Shown piece after piece: positions 52,684-60,357 of a stretch of DNA of 64,000 nucleotides. How positions within the stretch are numbered: the first letter of the stretch is position 1; each line of letters starts with the position of its first letter. A program made the position numbers and the translations under genes. Origin of the DNA: JABDQZ01 sp963801985 (GTDB lineage: Bacteria > Pseudomonadota > Gammaproteobacteria > Chromatiales > Chromatiaceae); contig CAWDGV010000002.1 in assembly GCA_963801985.1 (NCBI GenBank), forward strand, positions 186,001-250,000. The letters are read 5' to 3'. A model generated the notes under the pieces. The model was not told the origin of the DNA, did not search any database, and saw only the letters and a list, made by a program, of their open reading frames with translations.

Positions 52684-54036
52684 TCAACCCGGTAATTTCA
52701 GATTGTATTTTTCGATCTTGCGGTCCAGTGCGGGCCGGGAAATACCCAGCACTCTGCAGCTATTGGTTTTATGGCCACCGGTAAATTCGAGAACCCGCTG
52801 GATATGCTGTGCCTCGAGTTCATCCAGTGTCAGTAAATCATCCTCGCTGGTTTCCTGTTGTAGCTCAGTTGTTTTGGTCTCTGCTGATCCAAGACTGATC
52901 AGGTCGGAAGTAAGCTGCTTGCCGCGGGCATGTAACATGGCCTGGGTCATGACATTACCAAGTTCACGGACATTGCCGGGCCAATCATACTGAATAAGTT
53001 GTTCAATAAACTCCGGACTCAAGGTAGGGGTGGGCCTGTTAAGTTGTGTTGCAGACTTTTCCAGCAAAGCCCTGGCCAGCAGGGGAACATCCTCCTTGCG
53101 TTTGCGTAGCGGTGGCATCTGGATGTTAATTACATTTAAACGATAAATCAGGTCTTCACGAAACTGGCTGTCACGTGACATCTGGAACAAATCACGATTG
53201 GTTGCGGCAATCAGTCGGACATTGATTTTTTTTGTGGCTGTGGCGCCAACAGGCTCTATTGTTTGTTCCTGCAAGGTACGTAACAGTTTTGCTTGCAGGG
53301 ATAAAGCCAGTTCCCCGATTTCATCAAGAAACAGGGTGCCGTTTTCAGCCAGCTCAAACTTGCCAGGCTTGCGTTGTGTTGCCCCGGTAAAGGCGCCTTT
53401 CTCATGACCAAAAAGCTCACTTTCAAGCAAGCTGTCAACAATGGCGGCACAGTTAATCGCAATGAATGGCTGCCCGGAGCGATTACTATGCTCGTGAATC
53501 AGTTTGGCAACCAACTCCTTGCCGGTTCCAGATTCGCCCGTGATCAGTACGCTGGCAGTACTTTGTGAGCTTAAGGCGATTTCCTTGCTGACAGCCAGCA
53601 TGGCACTGCTTTTGCCAATCAGGTCGCGTGACAGGTTGAGCTCTGCGGGTGGTGCTGATTGGCCGGACTCAGGGTGAACACGCAATGCCTTATTAACAGA
53701 GGCATCCAGGTCGGCTGTTTTGACCGGCTTGTGAATAAAATCCGCAGCGCCTTTGTTCATTGCGGTGATTGCGAGCTCAAGGTCATGGTGGCCGGTCATC
53801 ATAATGACCGGCGGAGCGGTTGGAATGATGGTGATTTCATCCAGCAGGTCAATACCGTGACCATCCGGCAATTGTTGATCCAGCAGGATCAGGTCGTAAA
53901 CAGAGTGTTGCAGGGCATCCCGGGCTTTTTCACAACCGGGAACATGCTGCGTTTTATAGCCCTCATCCTCGAAATGCAGCGACAGCATCTGCCCAAGGTT
54001 AACGTCATCCTCGATGATTAGAATTTTTTTCTGCAT
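52684..54036 (-). CDS. NtrC-family sigma-54-dependent response regulator
   Basis: 450 residues: a receiver domain (IIEDDVNLGQMLSLHFEDEG, phosphoacceptor aspartate in LILLDQQLPDGHG), an AAA+ domain with intact Walker A GESGTGKE and the complete GAFTGA loop in ELFGHEKGAFTGATQR, and a Fis-type helix-turn-helix at the C-terminus (GGHKTNSCRVLGISRPALDR). Unlike NtrX above, it should activate sigma-54 promoters. No sensor kinase gene is adjacent. Start at 54036 is chosen because the DUF423 stop lies one base upstream (TGAGATG), suggesting coupled translation. Confidence 0.92.
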   Translation of the reverse strand: MQKKILIIEDDVNLGQMLSLHFEDEGYKTQHVPGCEKARDALQHSVYDLILLDQQLPDGHGIDLLDEITIIPTAPPVIMMTGHHDLELAITAMNKGAADFIHKPVKTADLDASVNKALRVHPESGQSAPPAELNLSRDLIGKSSAMLAVSKEIALSSQSTASVLITGESGTGKELVAKLIHEHSNRSGQPFIAINCAAIVDSLLESELFGHEKGAFTGATQRKPGKFELAENGTLFLDEIGELALSLQAKLLRTLQEQTIEPVGATATKKINVRLIAATNRDLFQMSRDSQFREDLIYRLNVINIQMPPLRKRKEDVPLLARALLEKSATQLNRPTPTLSPEFIEQLIQYDWPGNVRELGNVMTQAMLHARGKQLTSDLISLGSAETKTTELQQETSEDDLLTLDELEAQHIQRVLEFTGGHKTNSCRVLGISRPALDRKIEKYNLKLPG

Positions 54037-54037
54037 C

Positions 54038-54448
54038 TCAGTATTGGCTTCCAGTGGTTTTATGTTTCCAGGCATAAATAAACAGGCAGGCCCAGCCAAT
54101 CAGGAAGCACATGCCGCCAATGGGAGTGATGAGACCCAGTGCCCTGGTTTGCAACAATGCAAGTAAATACAGGCTGCCGCTGAACAGGATGATGCCGCTA
54201 ATAAAACCCCAGCCGGCCAGGCTTGACCAACGATTCTGCTGCGGTAGCAAGGCGATAGCGAGCAGGGCAAGGGTATGAAGAAGCTGGTAGTCAACACCGG
54301 TCTGAAAGGTCTGGAGCAGTGAGGGTGATATCAGTTTCTTTAGTCCATGGGCGCCAAAAGCACCTAAGGCGACACTGAGAAAGCCGTTTAAGGCGGCAAC
54401 GATCAGGAAAAGACGGTTGAATGGAATTACTTGATTTTGTCTGGTCAT
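54038..54448 (-). CDS. DUF423 family small membrane protein
   Basis: 136 residues with four hydrophobic helices, including NGFLSVALGAFGAHGLK and GWGFISGIILFSGSLYLLAL, and a family-typical AFGAHGLK near the N-terminus. Similar to E. coli YgdD; function unknown. Stop and start of the downstream regulator are one base apart, so the two genes are co-transcribed. Confidence 0.9.
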   Translation of the reverse strand: MTRQNQVIPFNRLFLIVAALNGFLSVALGAFGAHGLKKLISPSLLQTFQTGVDYQLLHTLALLAIALLPQQNRWSSLAGWGFISGIILFSGSLYLLALLQTRALGLITPIGGMCFLIGWACLFIYAWKHKTTGSQY

Positions 54449-54935
54449 GTGTATTTCTGCAGAATAAGAGGCTTCTTTAACTATAGCTATTCTATTTTTT
54501 GATGGCTATCTCGATTAATTTTACTGATGGTAGTACGGTGAACTTGCGCAAAAGTAATACATATGGATATCTCCAAATGGATAGTAAATTCTAAATTTCT
54601 TTTAAAAACAATTAGTTATGAATTACCCATTAAAATCCTCAAATAAAGTTCATTTATGGTGGCTAATCGAAAATTGTTTGGCACTAATGTCCTTAAATCA
54701 TTATGGTTAGCCACCCTAATCGAAGTCCGGGTAACCGGCCTAATAAACAGGAGTCGGTTGGTGGCATTTCAAACCCGGCGTTATTGAGTTTGAAGGTCTT
54801 TAAGGACATCAAAAGTTTTGAGCGAGTCGATCGTGCTTTTTATATAAGAAATAAAACGACTGATCGATAAGTTCTTAAATCCTCATCATCAGACGTGATG
54901 ATGAAAATTCACTGCAGTGTAAGGAGAAAATACAC
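54449..54935. promoter_or_regulatory. 487-bp leader region upstream of aprBA
   Basis: Non-coding and rich in repeats. GGTGGCTAA (54658-54666) pairs with TTAGCCACC (54707-54715). ATGTCCTTAAA (54687-54697) pairs exactly with TTTAAGGACAT (54799-54809). TCATCATC (54883-54890) pairs with GATGATGA (54897-54904) just upstream of the ribosome site AAGGAG. CTAATCGAA occurs twice near 54662 and 54716. It likely contains the aprBA promoter and a structured 5' leader; no -10/-35 pair is convincing enough to mark. Confidence 0.5.
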
Positions 54936-55409
54936 ATGCCTACATTTGTTCGTACTGAAAAGTGTGACGGCTGTAAAGGCCAAGATAAGACTGCGTGCAT
55001 GTACATATGCCCGCATGACCTCATGAAGCTTGACAAAGACGGTTCTGACACCGGTCATGCCATGAAATCTTACAACCAAGAGCCAGATCAGTGCTGGGAA
55101 TGCTACTCATGCATCAAGATCTGTCCTCAGAACGCGATTGAAGCCCGTCCGTATGCCGACATCGTTCCTCTGGGTGGTTCTGTACAGCCTCTGCGTGGTA
55201 CAGACTCTATTATGTGGACCATCAAGTTCCGTAACGGCACCATGAAGCGTTTCAAGTTCCCGATTCGTACTACTCCAGAAGGTTCAATTGAGCCATATGC
55301 TGGTAAAGCAGATGCTGTTTTGGCAAACATTGGTAAGCCTGGTTTCTTTAACCATATGGAACAGAATGGTTATCGTGAAGGCGATGCAAGCGAACTGATC
55401 TGCAAGTAA
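54936..55409 (+). CDS. aprB: Adenylylsulfate reductase, beta subunit
   Basis: 157 residues. An iron-sulfur protein with two 4Fe-4S sites: cysteines in CDGCKGQDKTACMYICPHD and CWECYSCIKICPQN, plus a C-terminal tail that wraps round AprA. With AprA it interconverts sulfite plus AMP and adenosine phosphosulfate; in sulfur oxidisers it runs towards APS. Start preceded by AAGGAG. Third codon positions are strongly biased (GGT, CGT, CTG), as in highly expressed genes. Confidence 0.97.
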   Translation: MPTFVRTEKCDGCKGQDKTACMYICPHDLMKLDKDGSDTGHAMKSYNQEPDQCWECYSCIKICPQNAIEARPYADIVPLGGSVQPLRGTDSIMWTIKFRNGTMKRFKFPIRTTPEGSIEPYAGKADAVLANIGKPGFFNHMEQNGYREGDASELICK

Positions 55410-55453
55410 GCAGCCTGTTTTAGTTAAAAGTTCTAAATTTAGAGGTATTTATT

Positions 55454-57448
55454 ATGGGTGAATTCGGAAATCCGGATGTAGTCGAAGAAGAAGTAGACAT
55501 CCTCATCATTGGTGGTGGTATGGCTGCTTGCGGTACGGCTTATGAACTCGGTCCTTGGCTGGACGCTGCCAAAGCAGAAGGTCATGACATTTCTGTAAAA
55601 CTGGTTGATAAAGCGGCACTTGACCGTTCTGGTGCTGTTGCCCAGGGTCTGTCTGCAATTAACACATACATTGGTCCTGAGCAGGATCCTGCGGATTACG
55701 CACGTATGGTTTCTAACGACCTGATGGGTATTACCCGTGATGACCTGGCATATGACCTGGGTCGCCACGTGGATGAATCAGTACACTTGTTCGAAGAGTG
55801 GGGTCTGCCAATCTGGAAGACTGACGAAAACGGCGAGCGTCATGATGGTTCTAAAGGTATGACTCCATTGAAGGACGGCGGTAAACCGGTACGTTCTGGT
55901 AAATGGCAGATCATGATCAACGGTGAGTCTTACAAGTGGATCGTTGCAGAAGCTGCAAAGAAAGCACTGGGTATGGACAACATCCAGGAACGTATCTTTA
56001 TTGTTAAGCTGGTTAACGATGCTAACGATAAAAACCGTGTTGCTGGTGCTGTTGGTTTCTCTACTCGTGAAGACAAAGTTTATGTTTACAAATTCAAAGC
56101 TTGCCTGCTGGTAGCTGGTGGTTGTGTAAACATCTTCCGTCCACGTTCTGTTGGTGAAGGTCAAGGCCGTGCCTGGTACCCAGTCTGGAACGCAGGTTCA
56201 ACTTACGCAATGGCTGCTGAAGCCGGTGCTGAGCTGACTCTGATGGAAAACCGCTTCGTACCAACCCGTTTCAAAGACGGTTACGGTCCTGTTGGCGCAT
56301 GGTTCCTGTTGTTCAAATCCAAAGCAACTAACGCCTTTGGCGAAGTTTACATGGATCGCAACAAAGAAATGCTGGATGACTATCCTCCATACGGCCAGGC
56401 TGCAGTTCCTGCATCTTGCCTGCGTAACCACCTCATGCTGAAAGAAATGCGTGAAGGTCGTGGCCCAATCTGGATGGACACTGTTACAGCATTGGCTAAC
56501 CTGCGCGAAACTCTGTCTCCACGTGAAGTAAAACACCTGGAAGCAGAAGCTTGGGAAGACTTCCTTGACATGTGTATCGGTCAGTGTGGTATCTGGGCTG
56601 GTGAGAACATCGAACCAGAGAAGAAAAACTCTGAATTGATGCCTACCGAACCATACCTGCTGGGTTCACACTCAGGTTGTTGTGGTATTTGGGTTTCAGG
56701 TCCTGATGATGTTGGTGCGCCAACTGAAGAAACTGAAGCTGGTGTTCCTGATCACCTGCCATCTGGCTGGAACTGGGGCTACCGCAGCATGACGACTGTA
56801 AAAGGTCTGTTCACTGGTGGTGACGGTATCGGTGCTTCTGGTCATAAGTTCTCTTCTGGTTCACATGCAGAAGGTCGTATGGCTGCCAAGTCTATGATTA
56901 AGTTCGTTATCGACAACAAAGACCACAAGCCTGAACTGGCTGAGTCTGTTGATGACCTGGTTGCTGCTATTTATCAGCCAGTCAAGACTTACCTTGAGTT
57001 CAAAGACTACTCAACAGCGATTGATATTAACCCTAACTATATCACTCCTCGCATGTTGCAGTTCCGTCTGCAGAAAATCATGGATGAGTACGTTGCCGGT
57101 GTTGCTACTTACTACACCACCAACGAGCACATGCTTGACGTTGCAGAGCACAAGCTGAACGAGTTGAAAATTGACTCTCTGAAGATGCGTGCGAAAGACC
57201 TTCACGAATTACTTCGTGCATGGGAAAACTATCACCGTATCCTTACAGCTGAAGCTCACATGAAGCACATCCAGTTCCGTCAGGAATCACGTTATCCTGG
57301 TTTCTACTACCGTATGGATAAAAACTTCGTTGACGAAGAAAACTGGAAATGTTTTGTTAACTCTATCTACGATAAAGAAACAAAACAGTGGACTTGCTTC
57401 AAACGTGCACACGTTGATCTCGTCGACAAGTCAAAACTGTTCAAATAA
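55454..57448 (+). CDS. aprA: Adenylylsulfate reductase, alpha subunit
   Basis: 664 residues. The FAD-binding N-terminus shows VDILIIGGGMAACGTAYELG near residue 13; other parts include LSAINTYIGPEQDPADY, and the substrate pocket region FVPTRFKDGYGPVGAWF. FAD in AprA carries out the oxidation of sulfite with AMP to APS. It lies 44 bases after aprB. The same strong codon bias as aprB supports a high expression level. A terminator follows. Confidence 0.98.
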   Translation: MGEFGNPDVVEEEVDILIIGGGMAACGTAYELGPWLDAAKAEGHDISVKLVDKAALDRSGAVAQGLSAINTYIGPEQDPADYARMVSNDLMGITRDDLAYDLGRHVDESVHLFEEWGLPIWKTDENGERHDGSKGMTPLKDGGKPVRSGKWQIMINGESYKWIVAEAAKKALGMDNIQERIFIVKLVNDANDKNRVAGAVGFSTREDKVYVYKFKACLLVAGGCVNIFRPRSVGEGQGRAWYPVWNAGSTYAMAAEAGAELTLMENRFVPTRFKDGYGPVGAWFLLFKSKATNAFGEVYMDRNKEMLDDYPPYGQAAVPASCLRNHLMLKEMREGRGPIWMDTVTALANLRETLSPREVKHLEAEAWEDFLDMCIGQCGIWAGENIEPEKKNSELMPTEPYLLGSHSGCCGIWVSGPDDVGAPTEETEAGVPDHLPSGWNWGYRSMTTVKGLFTGGDGIGASGHKFSSGSHAEGRMAAKSMIKFVIDNKDHKPELAESVDDLVAAIYQPVKTYLEFKDYSTAIDINPNYITPRMLQFRLQKIMDEYVAGVATYYTTNEHMLDVAEHKLNELKIDSLKMRAKDLHELLRAWENYHRILTAEAHMKHIQFRQESRYPGFYYRMDKNFVDEENWKCFVNSIYDKETKQWTCFKRAHVDLVDKSKLFK

Positions 57449-57475
57449 GCGTATTTGACAGTCTTTGACTAGAAG

Positions 57476-57507
57476 AATCCGGGTGCCGAAAGGCATCCGG
57501 ATTTTTT
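57476..57507 (+). terminator. Intrinsic terminator after aprA
   Basis: A stem AATCCGGGTGCC (57476-57487), a GAAA tetraloop, then GGCATCCGGATT (57492-57503) and a T run. One G-T pair in the stem. The GNRA loop makes it especially stable. Confidence 0.9.
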
Positions 57508-57547
57508 CATCTTTGGGTTATTAGTTATTTCTAATTAACTTAAGTCC

Positions 57548-57599
57548 TTAAACAACTGGAATTTACCACTAAAATACAGGTCTTATTCCAGCTGTTTAA
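57548..57599 (+). other. Hairpin between aprA and the cysteine-cluster gene
   Basis: TTAAACAACTGGAAT (57548-57562) is the reverse complement, with one mismatch, of ATTCCAGCTGTTTAA (57585-57599). It lies after the aprA terminator and is not itself followed by T, so it may belong to the next transcript's leader or be a regulator site. The preceding TAAGTCCTTAAA echoes the ATGTCCTTAAA of the aprB leader. Confidence 0.5.
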
Positions 57600-57621
57600 A
57601 GATTTATGATGTAAATCTAGG

Positions 57622-57692
57622 TCGGATCAAGCATGGCGGATCCGGCAAAACCCGGTTTTTTATCCCTGTCGGTTCCGCTGCGCTTGAACCGA
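57622..57692 (+). other. Long-range inverted repeat upstream of the cysteine-cluster gene
   Basis: TCGGATCAAGC (57622-57632) pairs with GCTTGAACCGA (57682-57692) with one mismatch. Inside, CCGG...CCGGTTTTTT (57642-57661) resembles a short terminator. The arrangement of a terminator-like core inside a larger stem, 30 bases before a start codon, resembles an attenuator, but there is no family match. Confidence 0.35.
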
Positions 57693-57722
57693 TCTACACA
57701 GTAGACATATTTAGGTGTTGTT

Positions 57723-58664
57723 ATGAGTGATTTTAAATTCGATATTCCTTTCAAGAGTGATCTCGCTCCAACGATGTTAACTGAAAAGTCTGTCATCAAG
57801 TTTCGTTGTCATAAGGACATCGAGTGTTTCAATGCTTGCTGTAAACACGCTGATGTAACCCTGGCGCCTTATGACATTATTCGTATGAAAAATGCCCTTG
57901 GCATGACTTCAGAAGAATTTTTAAAAGCTCATACCGTGCCTTTCCAGATGGATGCGCATGGTATGCCTGGTATCAAGATGCGGACGGATAACGAAGGTGC
58001 GTGCCTTTTCATGAAAGAAGGTGAAGGTTGTGGCATCTACGAAGACAGGCCTTCGGCCTGTCGTTATTATCCTGCCGGTCTATTGGCGATGAAGCCAACA
58101 GAAAAGCCTGGTGATGAAAATCATTTCTTCATGATCAAGGAAGATCACTGCAAGGGGCACGAAGAGGATCGTGAAATCACCATCGCAGACTACCGTAAAG
58201 AGCAAGAAGTAGAAGAGTTTGATGATCATAACCAGCGCTGGTATCAGCTGATTTTGAAGAAAAAGTCGGGTGGCCCTGCAATTGGCAAACCTTCGGAAAT
58301 GAGTTTGCAGTTGTTCTTCATGGCTTCGTATGATGTTGATCGTTTCAGGCGTTTTGTTATGAGTGACAGTTTCAAAAATACCTATGCTTTCGATGAGTCA
58401 TTTTACGAAAGCATGCAAAATGACCTGAACCTGCTCGAATTCGGTCTGGATTTTCTGCATCAGATTCTGTTTGGTGAGAAGAAATTTGATGAGAAAGACG
58501 GTGCCTGGGAAAAGCGCATGGATGAGCGCAAGGAAATCTGGGAGCTGCGCCGCGAAGTAGAAGTCAAAAAATACGAGGAAGAGAAAGAGGAAGCACTGCG
58601 TGCCGCAACGTTAGGAGATGGTGAAGCAGCATGTGACGGTGATAGTGAGTGCACACCTAACTAA
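57723..58664 (+). CDS. YkgJ-family cysteine-cluster protein next to aprBA
   Basis: 313 residues. The N-terminal domain (about 25-140) has the YkgJ cysteine pattern: FRCHKDIECFNACCKHADV, then ACLFMKEGEGCGIYEDRPSA followed by CRYYP. YkgJ proteins are thought to bind zinc or an iron-sulfur cluster. Residues 230-313 are highly charged and helical, with a tail ACDGDSECTPN. It is the first gene after aprA on the same strand, so a role in APS reductase maturation or electron transfer is possible, but this is inference from position only. The start has no strong ribosome site. Confidence 0.8.
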   Translation: MSDFKFDIPFKSDLAPTMLTEKSVIKFRCHKDIECFNACCKHADVTLAPYDIIRMKNALGMTSEEFLKAHTVPFQMDAHGMPGIKMRTDNEGACLFMKEGEGCGIYEDRPSACRYYPAGLLAMKPTEKPGDENHFFMIKEDHCKGHEEDREITIADYRKEQEVEEFDDHNQRWYQLILKKKSGGPAIGKPSEMSLQLFFMASYDVDRFRRFVMSDSFKNTYAFDESFYESMQNDLNLLEFGLDFLHQILFGEKKFDEKDGAWEKRMDERKEIWELRREVEVKKYEEEKEEALRAATLGDGEAACDGDSECTPN

Positions 58665-58687
58665 GCGCCGAATCAGCAAGAGACAGT

Positions 58688-58719
58688 AAAAGCCGGAGCA
58701 TTTGCTCCGGCTTTTTTTT
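58688..58719. terminator. Bidirectional intrinsic terminator
   Basis: A 12-bp stem AAAAGCCGGAGC (58688-58699) / GCTCCGGCTTTT (58704-58715) with a 4-base loop, and T run on the plus side, A run on the minus side. It lies between the convergent cysteine-cluster and tautomerase genes and could end both transcripts. Confidence 0.9.
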
Positions 58720-58921
58720 ATAGGCCGCGTTTCCTTCTTAAGGTGACTGTTTCGCCGCTTATCCCCCAGTTGTCAGTTGCAACTTCATCAATCACAACCA
58801 CTGTTGTCTGAGGATTTTTCCCCAGTACACGCTGGAGTAAATCTGTCGCACCCCTGATCAATTCCGCTTTTTTTTCCGGCGTTACATTTTCACTGGTTAT
58901 TTTTATATTCACGTATGGCAT
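58718..58921 (-). CDS. 4-oxalocrotonate tautomerase family protein
   Basis: 67 residues. After removal of methionine the catalytic proline is first (PYVNIKIT), followed by the family's helix (EKKAELIRGATDLLQRVLG) and strand TTVVVIDEV with the DNWGISGE loop. Such small enzymes form hexamers and shift double bonds in unsaturated carbonyl compounds. The substrate here is not known. It is divergent from the TauE/SafE gene. Confidence 0.9.
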   Translation of the reverse strand: MPYVNIKITSENVTPEKKAELIRGATDLLQRVLGKNPQTTVVVIDEVATDNWGISGETVTLRRKRGL

Positions 58922-59022
58922 TTTTAAGTCCTAAACTGTTATTGGGCTGGCATATTACATTGTAGAAGAGCTGCTTGGCTCTAGCGTGTAAATTCATACT
59001 TGTAAACGGGCAGTAGATACAT

Positions 59023-59805
59023 GTGACGGAATTAATACCATTGTCGAACGATCTGTTCTGGGTAGCGGTGCCAATAATTTTTCTTGCCGGCATGGTTCAT
59101 GGTGCTTTTGGTATTGGATTTCCCCTGGTCGCGACTTCATTGCTTGCCTTGTTTGGTGATGTATTAACCGCGATGCTGATCACCTTGTTGCCGACAGTGT
59201 CAGTGAATCTGATGATTATTTTTCAAAGTGGTTTCAGTCAGCTCGACAAAATTAAAAAACATCTACTGATAATCCCTTTTGCGCTGGCCGGTACGTTGCT
59301 CGGCTCAAGCCTTTTGGTGCTGCTGGATCCGCGACCCTTTCTGTTGTTACTGTCAGCTGCAATCCTGCTCTATCTTAACCAGGACAAGCTGAAGCGGCTG
59401 AAATTGACTTGGATCGAAAGTCATCATTTGACAGCTTATGCGCTTTTCGGGCTGGTTGCAGGGATAATGGCCGGAACGGTAAATGTCATGATGCCGGTGC
59501 TGATCATTCTGTTTCTGGAGCTGAAATTGGCGATGGCATCAATGGTGATGCTGTTTAACATCAACTTTTTAAGCGGAAAACTGATGCAAAGCCTGTTTTT
59601 TAGTCAACAGTTGTCAGGCGTGGAGCCATTTTTGTTTAAAACCTTATGGTTGGTGCCGGTAGCTTTACTGGCACTGTTGCTCGGATCCGGGATCCGCGAG
59701 CGAATTGACGAGGCGCATTATTTAAAATTTATGCGTGCTCTGTTATGGATTATTGCCGTGGTGCTTGTTGTGAGATTTTTCTACAGCTATATAGAGTCCG
59801 TATGA
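59023..59805 (+). CDS. TauE/SafE-family sulfite/anion exporter
   Basis: 260 residues with eight hydrophobic helices, beginning FLAGMVHGAFGIGFPLVATS, and a repeated half at GLVAGIMAGTVNVMMPVLII. TauE/SafE proteins move sulfur-containing anions across the inner membrane. Its place between aprBA and qmoA makes sulfite, sulfonate or sulfate attractive candidates. It starts at a GTG (59023). The C-terminal end overlaps the opposite-strand stress gene by 19 bases. Confidence 0.82.
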   Translation: MTELIPLSNDLFWVAVPIIFLAGMVHGAFGIGFPLVATSLLALFGDVLTAMLITLLPTVSVNLMIIFQSGFSQLDKIKKHLLIIPFALAGTLLGSSLLVLLDPRPFLLLLSAAILLYLNQDKLKRLKLTWIESHHLTAYALFGLVAGIMAGTVNVMMPVLIILFLELKLAMASMVMLFNINFLSGKLMQSLFFSQQLSGVEPFLFKTLWLVPVALLALLLGSGIRERIDEAHYLKFMRALLWIIAVVLVVRFFYSYIESV

Positions 59806-60347
59806 ATACGTCTTTTCTCTGGCAGGGGGACAATCAGGACCGGAATTTTGCAGCGCCGGATAACCCGGCGGGCAGTGTCACCAATAACGGCATCCTTAAC
59901 CGACAAGCGGTATCCATGCTTGCTGATCACGAGCATGTCATAAATACCGCTATGGGCTTCTGCAAGTATCTTCTCCAGGGCATCGCCCATATCGACCTTA
60001 ACTTCGTAGGCAAAAGCTGGCTGGCTGGATGCGCTACTCAATGAATCATCGCAAAACTGTTGAATGTTATTCCTGATTTCAACATTGTCTCTTTTTCGGG
60101 ATATAAGGGTTTCCCGGGCTTCATCCAGTGTCTGGTTTTTCAATTCCTGCCACAGTGATTCGCTTGCATAGCCAAGAAGGTTTTCCAGGTTCTGGTTATC
60201 GACAACGTGATACACCGTAAGGTCGGCATTGAAGTTTTTAGCGAAGCTGGCGGCATGGGGGAAAGCGTGGCGACCTGATTCTGAAAGATCGGTGACGTAG
60301 AGGATTCTCTTGTAATTAAGAGTTTTTAAGGTGTTTTCTGTCTGCAT
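59787..60347 (-). CDS. Universal stress protein (UspA family)
   Basis: 186 residues. Starts MQTENTLKTLNYKRILYVTD with an AGGA 7 bases upstream; a longer frame from 60593 runs back through the TRAP permease gene and is rejected. The core shows ILYVTDLSESGRHAF at the N-terminus and DMLVISKHGYRL, then GDTARRVIRRCKIPVLIV, the ATP-binding G-2x-G-9x-G-like region. It is 10 bases after the TRAP permease, so it is probably made with it, an arrangement common in TRAP operons. Confidence 0.9.
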   Translation of the reverse strand: MQTENTLKTLNYKRILYVTDLSESGRHAFPHAASFAKNFNADLTVYHVVDNQNLENLLGYASESLWQELKNQTLDEARETLISRKRDNVEIRNNIQQFCDDSLSSASSQPAFAYEVKVDMGDALEKILAEAHSGIYDMLVISKHGYRLSVKDAVIGDTARRVIRRCKIPVLIVPLPEKRRIHTDSI

Positions 60348-60357
60348 TGTTCTATCC

